Shown: positions 1-6,928, numbered from the stretch's first letter. The stretch is 12,217 bases of DNA from an uncultured Bacteroidia bacterium (GCA_903859795.1 CAIOOC010000784.1:1-12217); one strand, 5' to 3'. Program-made: numbers and translations. Notes: generated from the letters alone by a model not told the origin.

Positions 1-3000
1 AAAAGAAGTACCCGTACCAAGTGATAAGCCTCCCGTCGAGGCAGCATACCAGTGGATAGTCCCTGCCAAGGCAGTAGCTCCCAGTGTAACAGTTCCTGTA
101 CCGCAGCGCGAATCAGGGGTCGTACCGGTGATCGTGGGAATCGTATTGTTTTTCAACCTAACTTCGTCGTAGCTGCTACAGGTCCCGTTAACAATCGTCC
201 ATCGAAGTAATGCCGGAATCCCGTTAAGTACTCCGGTGACACCGGAGTGAGGCAGAAGAGCATTTGTAATACTCGCTGTACCACTTCGTAAAGTCCACGT
301 TCCTGCACCAACGGTAGGCGTATTCCCGGCAAGGGTAAAGCTCCCGTTATTGCACTGTGATTGGTCTGGTCCTGCCTCGGGAACGGTTACTACTGCGTTT
401 ACAATTATATCACTCCCGTTATCACTCCCCGTGATTGCAGGAGAATTACTGACGACTCTGATTCGGTATCCGGTGCCCTCGGCGGTAGAAACAGGAATTG
501 TGGTATTTATGGTTTGACTTCCGGAAAGATCACTTAGTATAGTTCCCAAAGTGACTGGTGGGCTAAAAGAACCTGAAGAATTAGACAATTGCGCAGTGAA
601 GGTACTCCCGTCAAAAATATCAGCCGGAGCATATTCGAATGGGACACCAACTGCGGATCCAGCACAAAAGGGTGATCCTGCAATATTAGTAATTGAAATA
701 TACGACAATCGGCCCATTACAAAATAGCTGAGGCTGTTGATATCATTCGAATTAATGATTGACGGGCTTGAAGCTGTACCTCCTATAGAAGCATAAGTTC
801 CCCCTTGCGCAGGACTTTTACCAATGAGATTTTCAACTGTAAGAGGTGCGATCCTCGTCAGGGAAACTTTGCCTGTAAATGTGCCGGAGTTACGGTCTGC
901 TCTCCAGTATTCAGTATGGCTGATCGATGACATGGTAAGGTGCTCAAATGTGGCACCCGCACCCGCGTCCGAATCAAACGCCTCAACAGTTATGACAGGG
1001 GAGGATGAAGAGGAAGTACTGAGCGTGAATGGGAAATAATTGCCTGTGTTTTTACCGACCGGGTAAACATAATTACCAGTACCGATAGACCATTTTACCG
1101 GCCCATCAATAAACGACGACACTTTGCCTCCGGTTATTGCGCCTGTTAAAGTGTTGGTTACACTGATCAGGTTGGCACCGGTGGTATGTAAAAGCCCGTT
1201 TGTCAGTGTCAATAAACCTGCAACACTTTCAGGGTAATTAAGAGTTACTCCTGTTGAAGTATTATTTATTGTAAGGTTATTAAAGGTAGTTGAAGAAGTT
1301 CCTCCAATGGATTGTGAGGCTGACCCATTAAAATTGACAGTTCCGCTGTTATGTGTAAACGCACTGTTATTGGAGAAATTTCCGGACAGGTTCATATTAC
1401 CGGAAGTCGATATTAGTGTACCCCCAAGAGTATTGATTGAAAGATTTTTAAGTGTCAATGCCTGACTACCAAAGCTAAGGGTACCTGGACCCGCTTTTGT
1501 AAGGCTTTTGGAATTATCATTGATTATACCGCCAAGTGTAAGCATACCCGCACTCACAGTGATTTGACGGTCGGCGCTCAAAGTCGTCAGACCGGTGCCA
1601 AGATTCAGGTTTCGCGGTATATTTCCGTTATAAGCAAAATCTGCATTGAGCGCAAGGGGATAGTTTACTGTTGTAAGATTAGCACCCGAGGTATTATCAA
1701 TTGCCCCCCCATTGATTGTAAATATTCCGGCGCCCGTACCCAGTGCCTGTGAATTATTTATATTTAATGTTCCTGCTTCAAGTGTTGTTCCTCCTGTAAA
1801 TGTACTTGTTCCGGAAAGGGTCCAGGCCCCTGCATCCACTTTTGTAAGCGTTGCAGAACCTGTTCCCAATATACTCCGAAGTGTTCCACCTGCCGCACCA
1901 CCCAAAGTTAGATTATTTCCCGGACCGGTTATTGTCCCCGCATTGTTGATATCAATCGTACCTGTTCCTCCGACAATACTACTAGAACTCCCAAGTGTTA
2001 CTAATCCGGCGAAAGAACCTGGTGTTGCAGAACTGTTAATCACTGCTCCCCCGTTTGATATCCCAAAGCCATTAATTGTCAGGGCTTCGAGATTTGAATA
2101 ATTGGTTCCGTAAACATCAAGTACTGCACCACTGGCAAGCAAGGTGCCGCTATCGGTGGTGCCTAAAGCTGTCGGATTACCTAATTGAACAGTCCCTGTA
2201 TTAATAGTGGTTGCTCCGGTATAGGTATTCGCACCCGATAGCCTCCAGGTACCTGCCCCGTTTTTCGTAACATACTTTGAATCTATTATTCCACTCTCTA
2301 TACCAACTCCAGTTCCTGTCAGGATTAATCCAAATGTATTTCCTGTTACCCCACCGGTTAAGGTGAGAGCTCCAGTACCTGATGCTTCAACTGTTGCGCC
2401 ATCAAAACCATTATTATAATACAGATTGATAACCCGGTTACTCACATTTCCGGAACCCGTATACTTAAGTATTCCAAGATTTGCCAAAGTTATGGTACCA
2501 TCGGCTGCACTGGCCGGAGCACCCAAATTACTTTTCCCACCTCCTATATTCTGAATTGTACTATAACTCAAAGTTCCGGCCATTACTACGACATTCGCCG
2601 TAAAATCATTGTCCCCTGCGATAATCCATGTCCCTACTCCCCCATCTTTACGCAAAGTACCACCTCCTGAAATAACCCCGGTAACAATACTATTTGATGA
2701 ACCACCTTGTAGTATCAGGATGTGTCCATTCAAATCGATGGACCCGGAAATTGTCAATTTATTTCCATTGGAATTAAGACGTGTGGTAGTCCAATTAACA
2801 GTGATTGGGCCTTGCCAGGTATTAATCCCGTTCTCATTGTATAAAGCTCCTCCACCATTTGTTCCACCTTCGCCTGAAATACTTAACGGTTCTTCTGCAA
2901 ATGCTAATCCACCATGTAATTCCAGTCTGGCGAAATTCTCAACGATTGTACCGCTCGCAGTTGAACCTAAAGCCTGGGAATTCTGGATATTTAAAATGCC

Positions 3001-3654
3001 AAATTTATCGATGGTAGCACCGAGGCCTCCGTTTATCGTTGTAGTTCCAGTGTAGCTATTCGCTCCGGAAAGGACCATCTTCCCAAGTCCATCTTTGGTT
3101 AATCCCGCTGAACCGCTGACTATACCACTAATTGTCAGCCCTATATCCCCAGCTCCATTATTCCCGGAAGGACCACGGGGATCGTTCGTATCGTAGGGAA
3201 CAAAAAAAGTTCGAGTCCCTGTTCCAAGGGCCACCGGGCATGAAATGGTTGCGCCATCAGTGCCAGTTCCCGCATCTGTTACGGTGACATCTCCACCGAG
3301 GGTTAAGGTACCAGTACCTGTAATGTTGGAACCAGACGTCGCTCCACATTGCAGACCTAGGGTGGCGGGGGTGCCCAGGTTAAAAGTTGAAAGATCCAGT
3401 GTTCCACCGGCATTAATTGTTAGTGATGTAAACGCTGCCGATACAGAAGCTGTAAGAGTCACAGTATACGGGCTGGCGATAACGACAATATCACCTGCGC
3501 CGGGAACATTTCCACCAGACCATGTGCCCCCCACGTTCCAATTTCCAGAAGCAACTGATGTCCGTGTGGCCGCCAACACCTGATTTCCTGCAAACAATAT
3601 AATAAATACCAGCCCCAAAAGCAGGTAACGAACGAATTGTATTAATTTTTTCAT
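1..3654 (-). CDS. Giant secreted surface protein with autotransporter-type beta-strand repeats and Ig-like segments, 3' end outside window
   Basis: The reverse strand is open from an ATG at 3654 to base 1: 1218 codons with no stop or frame change, and the ORF leaves the window. The N-terminus is a signal peptide: MKKLIQFVRY, a hydrophobic core, then a likely cleavage near VLA-A at about residue 28. Four segments resemble the autotransporter-associated beta-strand repeat (TKxGxGxWxLSGxNTYTGxTT), near residues 185-206, 335-360, 462-498 and 603-660; the best are LSGANSYTG, LSGANTYTG and LSGTSTFTG. Residues about 770-880 resemble a Bacteroidetes module with QSIGGTSSTTFNNLTINN followed by INGPVKW-like and YPVGK motifs. 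From about residue 1090 there are Ig-like segments, including SRCGTGTVTLGA and a WYAASTGG motif. Composition is rich in G, T, S and N with few Lys or Cys. Beta-helical adhesin or extracellular-matrix function is inferred. A T9SS C-terminal domain would be expected beyond the window but is not visible. Substrate and partner are unknown. Confidence 0.88.
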   Translation of the reverse strand, partial: MKKLIQFVRYLLLGLVFIILFAGNQVLAATRTSVASGNWNVGGTWSGGNVPGAGDIVVIASPYTVTLTASVSAAFTSLTINAGGTLDLSTFNLGTPATLGLQCGATSGSNITGTGTLTLGGDVTVTDAGTGTDGATISCPVALGTGTRTFFVPYDTNDPRGPSGNNGAGDIGLTISGIVSGSAGLTKDGLGKMVLSGANSYTGTTTINGGLGATIDKFGILNIQNSQALGSTASGTIVENFARLELHGGLAFAEEPLSISGEGGTNGGGALYNENGINTWQGPITVNWTTTRLNSNGNKLTISGSIDLNGHILILQGGSSNSIVTGVISGGGTLRKDGGVGTWIIAGDNDFTANVVVMAGTLSYSTIQNIGGGKSNLGAPASAADGTITLANLGILKYTGSGNVSNRVINLYYNNGFDGATVEASGTGALTLTGGVTGNTFGLILTGTGVGIESGIIDSKYVTKNGAGTWRLSGANTYTGATTINTGTVQLGNPTALGTTDSGTLLASGAVLDVYGTNYSNLEALTINGFGISNGGAVINSSATPGSFAGLVTLGSSSSIVGGTGTIDINNAGTITGPGNNLTLGGAAGGTLRSILGTGSATLTKVDAGAWTLSGTSTFTGGTTLEAGTLNINNSQALGTGAGIFTINGGAIDNTSGANLTTVNYPLALNADFAYNGNIPRNLNLGTGLTTLSADRQITVSAGMLTLGGIINDNSKSLTKAGPGTLSFGSQALTLKNLSINTLGGTLISTSGNMNLSGNFSNNSAFTHNSGTVNFNGSASQSIGGTSSTTFNNLTINNTSTGVTLNYPESVAGLLTLTNGLLHTTGANLISVTNTLTGAITGGKVSSFIDGPVKWSIGTGNYVYPVGKNTGNYFPFTLSTSSSSSPVITVEAFDSDAGAGATFEHLTMSSISHTEYWRADRNSGTFTGKVSLTRIAPLTVENLIGKSPAQGGTYASIGGTASSPSIINSNDINSLSYFVMGRLSYISITNIAGSPFCAGSAVGVPFEYAPADIFDGSTFTAQLSNSSGSFSPPVTLGTILSDLSGSQTINTTIPVSTAEGTGYRIRVVSNSPAITGSDNGSDIIVNAVVTVPEAGPDQSQCNNGSFTLAGNTPTVGAGTWTLRSGTASITNALLPHSGVTGVLNGIPALLRWTIVNGTCSSYDEVRLKNNTIPTITGTTPDSRCGTGTVTLGATALAGTIHWYAASTGGLSLGTGTSF

Positions 3655-3730
3655 AGCTGTCAAATTTCACAAGGTTGTTGCGTCAACAGATCTTTCGTCG
3701 AATTTTCGGAAAAAAAGAGATGTCAACAAC

Positions 3731-3738
3731 CAAAGTTA
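3731..3738 (-). promoter_or_regulatory. Putative -7 promoter element of the giant surface protein gene
   Basis: On the reverse strand this reads TAACTTTG, a full match to the Bacteroidetes -7 consensus TAnnTTTG and identical to the element at 4774-4781. It would start a transcript near 3724, giving a leader of about 70 bases before the ATG at 3654. No TTTG lies at the usual 19-21 bp upstream, so the promoter may depend on an activator; the phased region at 3760-3830 would be its natural binding place. That dependence is inference. Confidence 0.45.
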
Positions 3739-3759
3739 AATCAGAGAGTATGAAACATT

Positions 3760-3830
3760 CGTATAATAACCGTATACATCCGTTTATATCCGATTATAAT
3801 CGAAAGTAATCGGATAAACTCGTTTAATTT
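3760..3830. repeat. Degenerate 10-bp phased array of CG dinucleotides in AT-rich DNA
   Basis: CG dinucleotides begin at 3760, 3771, 3781, 3791, 3801, 3811 and 3821: one 11-bp step and then five exact 10-bp steps. Read on the reverse strand, each unit is a roughly RWTWTAWACG 10-mer ending in CG. The bases between are nearly all A or T. The spacing is close to one DNA turn, so each CG would face the same side of the helix. It lies between two divergent genes and upstream of the -7 element at 3731-3738, a good position for a cooperative regulator or a bent-DNA site. The period is seen directly; the function is inferred. Confidence 0.5.
3787..3816. promoter_or_regulatory. Inverted repeat, possible operator between divergent genes
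   Basis: TATCCGATTA (3787-3796) and TAATCGGATA (3807-3816) are perfect 10-bp inverted arms separated by 10 bp, so the centres are 20 bp, about two helical turns, apart. Weaker symmetry continues outward (CGTTTA on the left, AAACTCG on the right). This is the geometry of a site for a dimeric regulator. A hairpin function is less likely because there is no T-run and the arms are AT-rich. It lies inside the phased CG array and could be a by-product of that array. Confidence 0.4.
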
Positions 3831-3961
3831 GGAAAATAATGGGTTACCAACCTAAAAATCAGAATAATTTTTGTATCTTAGTGGAAAGTGAATTAGCATT
3901 TTTAGTCTGGTGAAATTTAAGAACTGTCGATTAATCGAAAATCCTTCCTAAACTACTTTAA

Positions 3962-4561
3962 ATGAAAAATAGTAATTTACTTAACAATGTTGGCAAACTC
4001 CGTAAAAGGGCAGAAAAACTGTTAAACGAGAAGCCTTCAAAAACCATTTTGAAACTGTCGGAAGCAGAAATGCTTAAATTGATTTATGAGCTTGAAGTGC
4101 ACCAGGTAGAGCTGGAGTTGCAAAACGAAGAACTTAAAAAGGCACACACCGCAGCAGCCATTTATGCAGAAAGATATCATGAACTTTATGATTTTGCTCC
4201 AATAGGTTATGTGACCCTTTCAAAGGAAGGGTCGATTACGGAGATAAACCTCTGCGCATCCCAAATGCTTGACAGGGAACGCTCACTATTAATCAATAGT
4301 CGACTGGGATTTTTTATTTCCGATGATACAAAACCGGTTTTCAACTTCTTTCTTTTAAAAACTTTCTCCGAAGGGATCCAACAAACCTGCGAAGTAACCT
4401 TGCATGCTGAAAATAAACTAGCTATGAATGTGCGTCTTACCGGAATAATCGATAAAAATGAGGAACATTGCCTGGTTACCCTGTTAGACATCACCGATCA
4501 AAAACGGGCAGAAGACGAATTAAAGCGATGGGCCAATCTATTTCTTCCAAAAGTAAATTGA
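3962..4561 (+). CDS. Stand-alone PAS-domain protein, resembling a truncated sensor kinase
   Basis: This 199-residue protein has no signal peptide or membrane segment, so it should be cytoplasmic. Residues about 12-68 form a charged helix or coiled coil with LSEAEMLKLIYELEVHQVEL, a leader found at the start of many Bacteroidetes PAS sensor kinases. Residues about 72-178 are a PAS domain (YHELYDFAPIGYVTLS, then EINLCASQML) ending in LLDITDQKRAEDELKRW, the usual PAS/PAC exit helix. In full kinases that helix leads to further PAS domains or to HisKA and ATPase domains. Here the protein stops nine residues later (ANLFLPKVN), and no kinase sequence follows before the tRNA terminator. It is either a small sensor acting through a partner or the 5' remnant of a kinase gene. 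The ligand is unknown. The ATG start lies just before the conserved leader. It is divergent from the giant surface protein gene, so co-regulation through 3655-3961 is possible. Confidence 0.85.
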   Translation: MKNSNLLNNVGKLRKRAEKLLNEKPSKTILKLSEAEMLKLIYELEVHQVELELQNEELKKAHTAAAIYAERYHELYDFAPIGYVTLSKEGSITEINLCASQMLDRERSLLINSRLGFFISDDTKPVFNFFLLKTFSEGIQQTCEVTLHAENKLAMNVRLTGIIDKNEEHCLVTLLDITDQKRAEDELKRWANLFLPKVN

Positions 4562-4587
4562 ACAAAACTTTTTCAAAACGTTCCAAT

Positions 4588-4631
4588 CAAAAAATAAAGC
4601 CCAACATGGTAAACTTTACCAGTTGGGCTTT
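4588..4631 (-). terminator. Intrinsic terminator of tRNA-His
   Basis: AAAGCCCAAC (4596-4605) pairs perfectly with GTTGGGCTTT (4622-4631), and TGGTAAA (4607-4613) with TTTACCA (4615-4621). The result is a 17-bp stem with one bulged base at 4606. On the reverse strand the stem is followed by a T-rich run (complement of 4589-4598), as expected of a rho-independent terminator 7 bases after the tRNA. On the forward strand no T-run follows, so it would end transcription of the PAS gene poorly, if at all. Confidence 0.85.
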
Positions 4632-4637
4632 AAGATG

Positions 4638-4710
4638 GGTGGAAGATGGGAATTGAACCCACGACCCCTGGAACCACAATCCAGTGCTCTAACCCCTGAG
4701 CTACATCCAC
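4638..4710 (-). tRNA. tRNA-His (anticodon GUG)
   Basis: The reverse strand folds as a cloverleaf. The acceptor 5' strand is GTGGATG (4710-4704), followed by a D-arm with AGCTCAGGGGTTAGAGC. The anticodon stem CTGGA/TCCAG holds loop TTGTGGT with anticodon GTG. The T-arm is GTGGG-TTCAATT-CCCAT and the 3' acceptor strand CTTCCAC ends at 4639. Position 73 is C (4638), and the base before position 1 is G (4711), giving the G-1:C73 pair that identifies histidine tRNAs to histidyl-tRNA synthetase. CCA is not fully encoded. One acceptor pair, position 6 with 67, is U-U and so mismatched. It has its own promoter and terminator, so it is a single-gene transcription unit. Confidence 0.96.
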
Positions 4711-4723
4711 CATTTTGCGGGGG

Positions 4724-4755
4724 CAAATATAGAGAATGTTTTCCGATTCGCACAA
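4724..4755 (-). promoter_or_regulatory. Promoter of tRNA-His
   Basis: On the reverse strand TATATTTG (4731-4724) fits the Bacteroidetes -7 consensus TAnnTTTG exactly. A TTGTG at 4755-4751 stands 19 bp upstream as a partial -33 element. Transcription would start about 6-8 bases before the mature tRNA 5' end, with a very short leader. The spacing to the tRNA supports this assignment. Confidence 0.7.
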
Positions 4756-4773
4756 TTGATTTTTCGAAAATAT

Positions 4774-4781
4774 TAACTTTG
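4774..4781 (+). promoter_or_regulatory. Putative -7 promoter element of the alkylation-repair-like gene
   Basis: TAACTTTG matches TAnnTTTG in full and would place the transcript start near 4788, about 19 bases before the ATG at 4807. No clear TTTG occurs 19-21 bp upstream. It is back to back with the tRNA-His promoter, so about 50 bp hold two divergent promoters. Confidence 0.5.
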
Positions 4782-4806
4782 TCTCTTGTTACCAATTCTA
4801 TGAATA

Positions 4807-5532
4807 ATGGATTATTTACTCGACAATCCTGATGCAGAACGGATTTTTCAGGAGATATTATCACGGATAAAACGTTTGCAAAACAGGGAAGTGGTCAATT
4901 CTATGAAGAAAAGAGGGATTGACTACAACGTAAACTTCGGCGTTTCTGTCCCGATGTTGCAGCTTTTAGCTTCAGAATACACAAAGAACCACCTTCTTGC
5001 ACTTAAATTATGGAATAAGCAATGGCGCGAGACCATGATTATGGCCACACTTCTGGAAGAACCATTTGAAGTTACTGAAAATCAGATTGACTTTTGGGTT
5101 CGCAATTTTACCTCAATTGAAATTGCAGAACAGGCTGCTATGAATTTATTTTCAAAAACCACTTTCGCTTATCAAAAAGCCTTCGAATATTGCCTTGGAA
5201 AGAAATTATTGGTAAAGATCGTCGGATTGCTGATGTTTGGACGATTAGCACTGACTGATAATCAGGCTCCTGATGAAAATTTTGATCAATTCTTCGAGCT
5301 GATGTCCCCACTATCCAAGGATCCACAGTTGTCTACAGTCTTTTCCAGAATCTTCATTCAGATTGGAATGCGTAATTCAAATTTGCACGATCTTGCAATT
5401 CGTCATGCATCAATACTTAAAACAATTGATTCAGAAGTATCTCAGCAGAATGCCGATTTGATTCTTAGCGAATTGGATTGTCAGGAGATCAGAGAAATTG
5501 TCCTGAAACGACAAAAGGAAATTACAAGTTAA
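4807..5532 (+). CDS. DNA-alkylation-repair-family (AlkD-like) HEAT-repeat protein
   Basis: This 241-residue, helix-rich soluble protein is close to the usual length of the AlkD/AlkC-like alkylation repair family, whose founding members are DNA glycosylases removing alkylated purines from HEAT-repeat scaffolds. Family-like segments are GVSVPMLQLLA (45-55), ALKLWNKQWRETMIMATLLEEP (65-86), QIDFWVRNFTS (93-103), EQAAMNLFSKT (108-118) and RIFIQIGMRNSNLH (181-194). The family motif around AlkD Trp109 and Asp113 (S-W-D-x-x-D) appears here as S-I-E-I-A-E at 103-108, so the tryptophan and aspartate seem replaced by Ile104 and Glu108. That alignment is from memory. It may bind DNA without classic catalysis or have a changed specificity. 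The ATG at 4807 follows a good -7 element, and the ATG at 4800 is in another frame. It is likely transcribed alone because the next gene has its own promoter. Confidence 0.8.
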   Translation: MDYLLDNPDAERIFQEILSRIKRLQNREVVNSMKKRGIDYNVNFGVSVPMLQLLASEYTKNHLLALKLWNKQWRETMIMATLLEEPFEVTENQIDFWVRNFTSIEIAEQAAMNLFSKTTFAYQKAFEYCLGKKLLVKIVGLLMFGRLALTDNQAPDENFDQFFELMSPLSKDPQLSTVFSRIFIQIGMRNSNLHDLAIRHASILKTIDSEVSQQNADLILSELDCQEIREIVLKRQKEITS

Positions 5533-5557
5533 ATTGAAAACTACGCCAGCTCCTCTT

Positions 5558-5588
5558 TTTGAACACAAGTTATAAATCACTACATTCG
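5558..5588 (+). promoter_or_regulatory. Promoter of the GNAT-like gene
   Basis: TTTG at 5558-5561 is followed after exactly 19 bp by TACATTCG (5581-5588), seven of eight positions of TTTG/TAnnTTTG with one T changed to C in the -7 box. The start would be near 5595, about 22 bases before the ATG at 5617. It lies in the 84-bp gap after the alkylation-repair-like gene. Confidence 0.6.
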
Positions 5589-5616
5589 CCGTCCAATTAA
5601 ACTCCATTTCTTGCCG

Positions 5617-6798
5617 ATGCAGATTATTGAAGTAAAAGACAAGGGTGCTACAAAAGCATTTCATCAGGTTCCTCATGATATCTATAGAGACGATCAAAAT
5701 TGGGTGCCTCCCATTAAAGCACTTGAAGATGCCACCTTTGATCCGGCGAAAAATGAATTTTTTCAACACGGTGAAGGAACACGTTGGATTCTAATCGATA
5801 ATCACCAGAAGGCCATTGGTAGAATTGGGGCATTTATTAACAGGAATAAAGCATTCTCGTTTAAACAGCCAACTGGTGGCTGTGGTTTTTTTGAGTGTAT
5901 CGACAATCAGGAAGCCGCCAATATGTTATTCAATACTGCCAAAACATGGTTGGCAGAAAGGGGAATGGAAGCTATGGACGGCCCGGTAAATTTTGGCGAG
6001 AACCTTCTTAACTGGGGTCTTCTTGCTGAAGGATTCATGCAGCAGGGATTCGGAATGCCTTACAACAAACCATACTATTTGCAACTTTTTGAAAATTACG
6101 GGTTTCAAATCTATTTTAAACAATACAGCTACCACCTGCATCACAAAGAGCCTTTTCCTGAACGATTTTGGAAGATCGCAGAATGGGTAGCTAAAAAACC
6201 AGACTTCAGGTTCGAACATGTCCGGTTTGACAATATCGAAAAATACATACAGGATTTTGTGAAGATCTACGAACTCGCATGGGCAAGACATGATAATCAT
6301 CAGTCGGTTAATCTTGATGATATTCGTGGCATGATGAAAATTGCAAAACTTATTGCTGATGAAGAGTTTATCTGGTTTGCTTATTATAAGGATGAACCTG
6401 TCCTTCTATTTGGAATGATCCCTGACTGGAACATGATTCTCAAGAAACTGAATGGCAAAACTAACCTCTGGAGCCTGATAAAGTTTATATGGTACAAAAA
6501 AATCAGAACAATTACCAGGGCAAGAATCCTGCTAATGGGCGTTGTTCCAAAATTCCAGGGAACTGGTCTCGAATCAGCTGTTTTCTGGCATATGGACAAC
6601 GTGATGCAACGAAAGTTATGGTATGATGAGGTTGAACTCTCCTGGGTAGGTGACTTCAATCCAAAAATGATGGCAATTTATACCTCTGTTGGAAGCGTTC
6701 CTGCCAAAACTCACTACACCATGCGTTATCTTTTTGACCGTAACGCCCCGTTTGAAAGGGCTCCCATGCTGATGAAAGATATTCGGGAAAAGAAGTAA
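5617..6798 (+). CDS. Conserved GNAT-like (N-acetyltransferase-fold) protein of unknown substrate
   Basis: This is a soluble protein of 393 residues from ATG 5617. A TTG two codons upstream is possible, but the ATG fits better and sits 22 bases from the promoter start. It begins MQIIEVKDKGATKAFHQVPH and carries Asp-Trp and aromatic-rich segments such as WVPPI. GPVNFGENLLNWGLL, near residues 124-138, is the kind of block seen in a Bacteroidetes family that databases often label GNAT or hypothetical. Residues 308-326 (GVVPKFQGTGLESAVFWHM) resemble GNAT motif A, the acetyl-CoA pyrophosphate-binding loop (V-x-P-x-x-Q-G-x-G). WVGDFNPKMMAIYTSVGS near 346-363 is like the C-terminal motif B, where an Asn-Pro and a Tyr are usual. 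An acyltransferase fold is likely; substrate and pathway cannot be told from the sequence. The last codons reach the hairpin at 6803-6839. Confidence 0.75.
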   Translation: MQIIEVKDKGATKAFHQVPHDIYRDDQNWVPPIKALEDATFDPAKNEFFQHGEGTRWILIDNHQKAIGRIGAFINRNKAFSFKQPTGGCGFFECIDNQEAANMLFNTAKTWLAERGMEAMDGPVNFGENLLNWGLLAEGFMQQGFGMPYNKPYYLQLFENYGFQIYFKQYSYHLHHKEPFPERFWKIAEWVAKKPDFRFEHVRFDNIEKYIQDFVKIYELAWARHDNHQSVNLDDIRGMMKIAKLIADEEFIWFAYYKDEPVLLFGMIPDWNMILKKLNGKTNLWSLIKFIWYKKIRTITRARILLMGVVPKFQGTGLESAVFWHMDNVMQRKLWYDEVELSWVGDFNPKMMAIYTSVGSVPAKTHYTMRYLFDRNAPFERAPMLMKDIREKK

Positions 6799-6802
6799 GA
6801 AC

Positions 6803-6839
6803 TTAAATTTAAAAGAATTCCAAATTCTTTTAAATTTAA
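6803..6839. terminator. AT-rich 17-bp perfect hairpin between the GNAT-like gene and rpmE2
   Basis: The arms 6803-6819 and 6823-6839 are perfectly complementary over 17 bp around a 3-base loop (CCA), starting 5 bases after the GNAT-like stop codon. Only one pair is G-C, and no clear T-run follows on either strand beyond the arm itself. It may be a weak terminator or an mRNA 3'-end stabiliser. The rpmE2 promoter begins immediately after it at 6841. Confidence 0.5.
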
Positions 6840-6840
6840 T

Positions 6841-6871
6841 ATTGCAAATTATTGAAGTATGCTTATCTTTG
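6841..6871 (+). promoter_or_regulatory. Promoter of rpmE2
   Basis: ATTG at 6841-6844 and TATCTTTG at 6864-6871 are separated by 19 bp, a full Bacteroidetes -7 match and three of four bases at -33. Transcription would begin near 6878, leaving a leader of about 50 bases before the ATG at 6929. Confidence 0.7.
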
Positions 6872-6928
6872 CACCCCATATCCAGATAAAAGATTTTAGA
6901 ATAAGATATTTAATAAATTGTAACAGAC

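Noticed and set aside
1712..3583. Several plus-strand open frames rich in Pro and Val (1712-2101, 2609-3055, 3245-3583) and shorter ones at 824-1039 and 1564-1752
   Set aside because: They are antisense to the repeat protein; the Gly/Thr-rich reverse frame reads as Pro/Val-rich in the complement. The reverse frame has a signal peptide, recognisable repeats and no stop over 1218 codons.
3760..3830. CRISPR-like or minisatellite reading of the 10-bp array
   Set aside because: Units are only 10 bp and degenerate, with no spacers and no cas genes nearby; only the CG phase is kept.
4207..4494. Minus-strand frames inside the PAS, AlkD-like, GNAT-like and lon genes (for example 4207-4494, 5926-6300, 6384-6659, 8319-8603, 9478-9729)
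   Set aside because: Each lies wholly or mostly antisense to a gene with clear family motifs and shows no recognisable domain of its own.
4616..4864. Open frames over the tRNA (4616-4864 minus, 4623-4832 plus)
   Set aside because: They translate the tRNA-His gene and its flanks, giving a familiar false protein; the cloverleaf, promoter and terminator explain this DNA.
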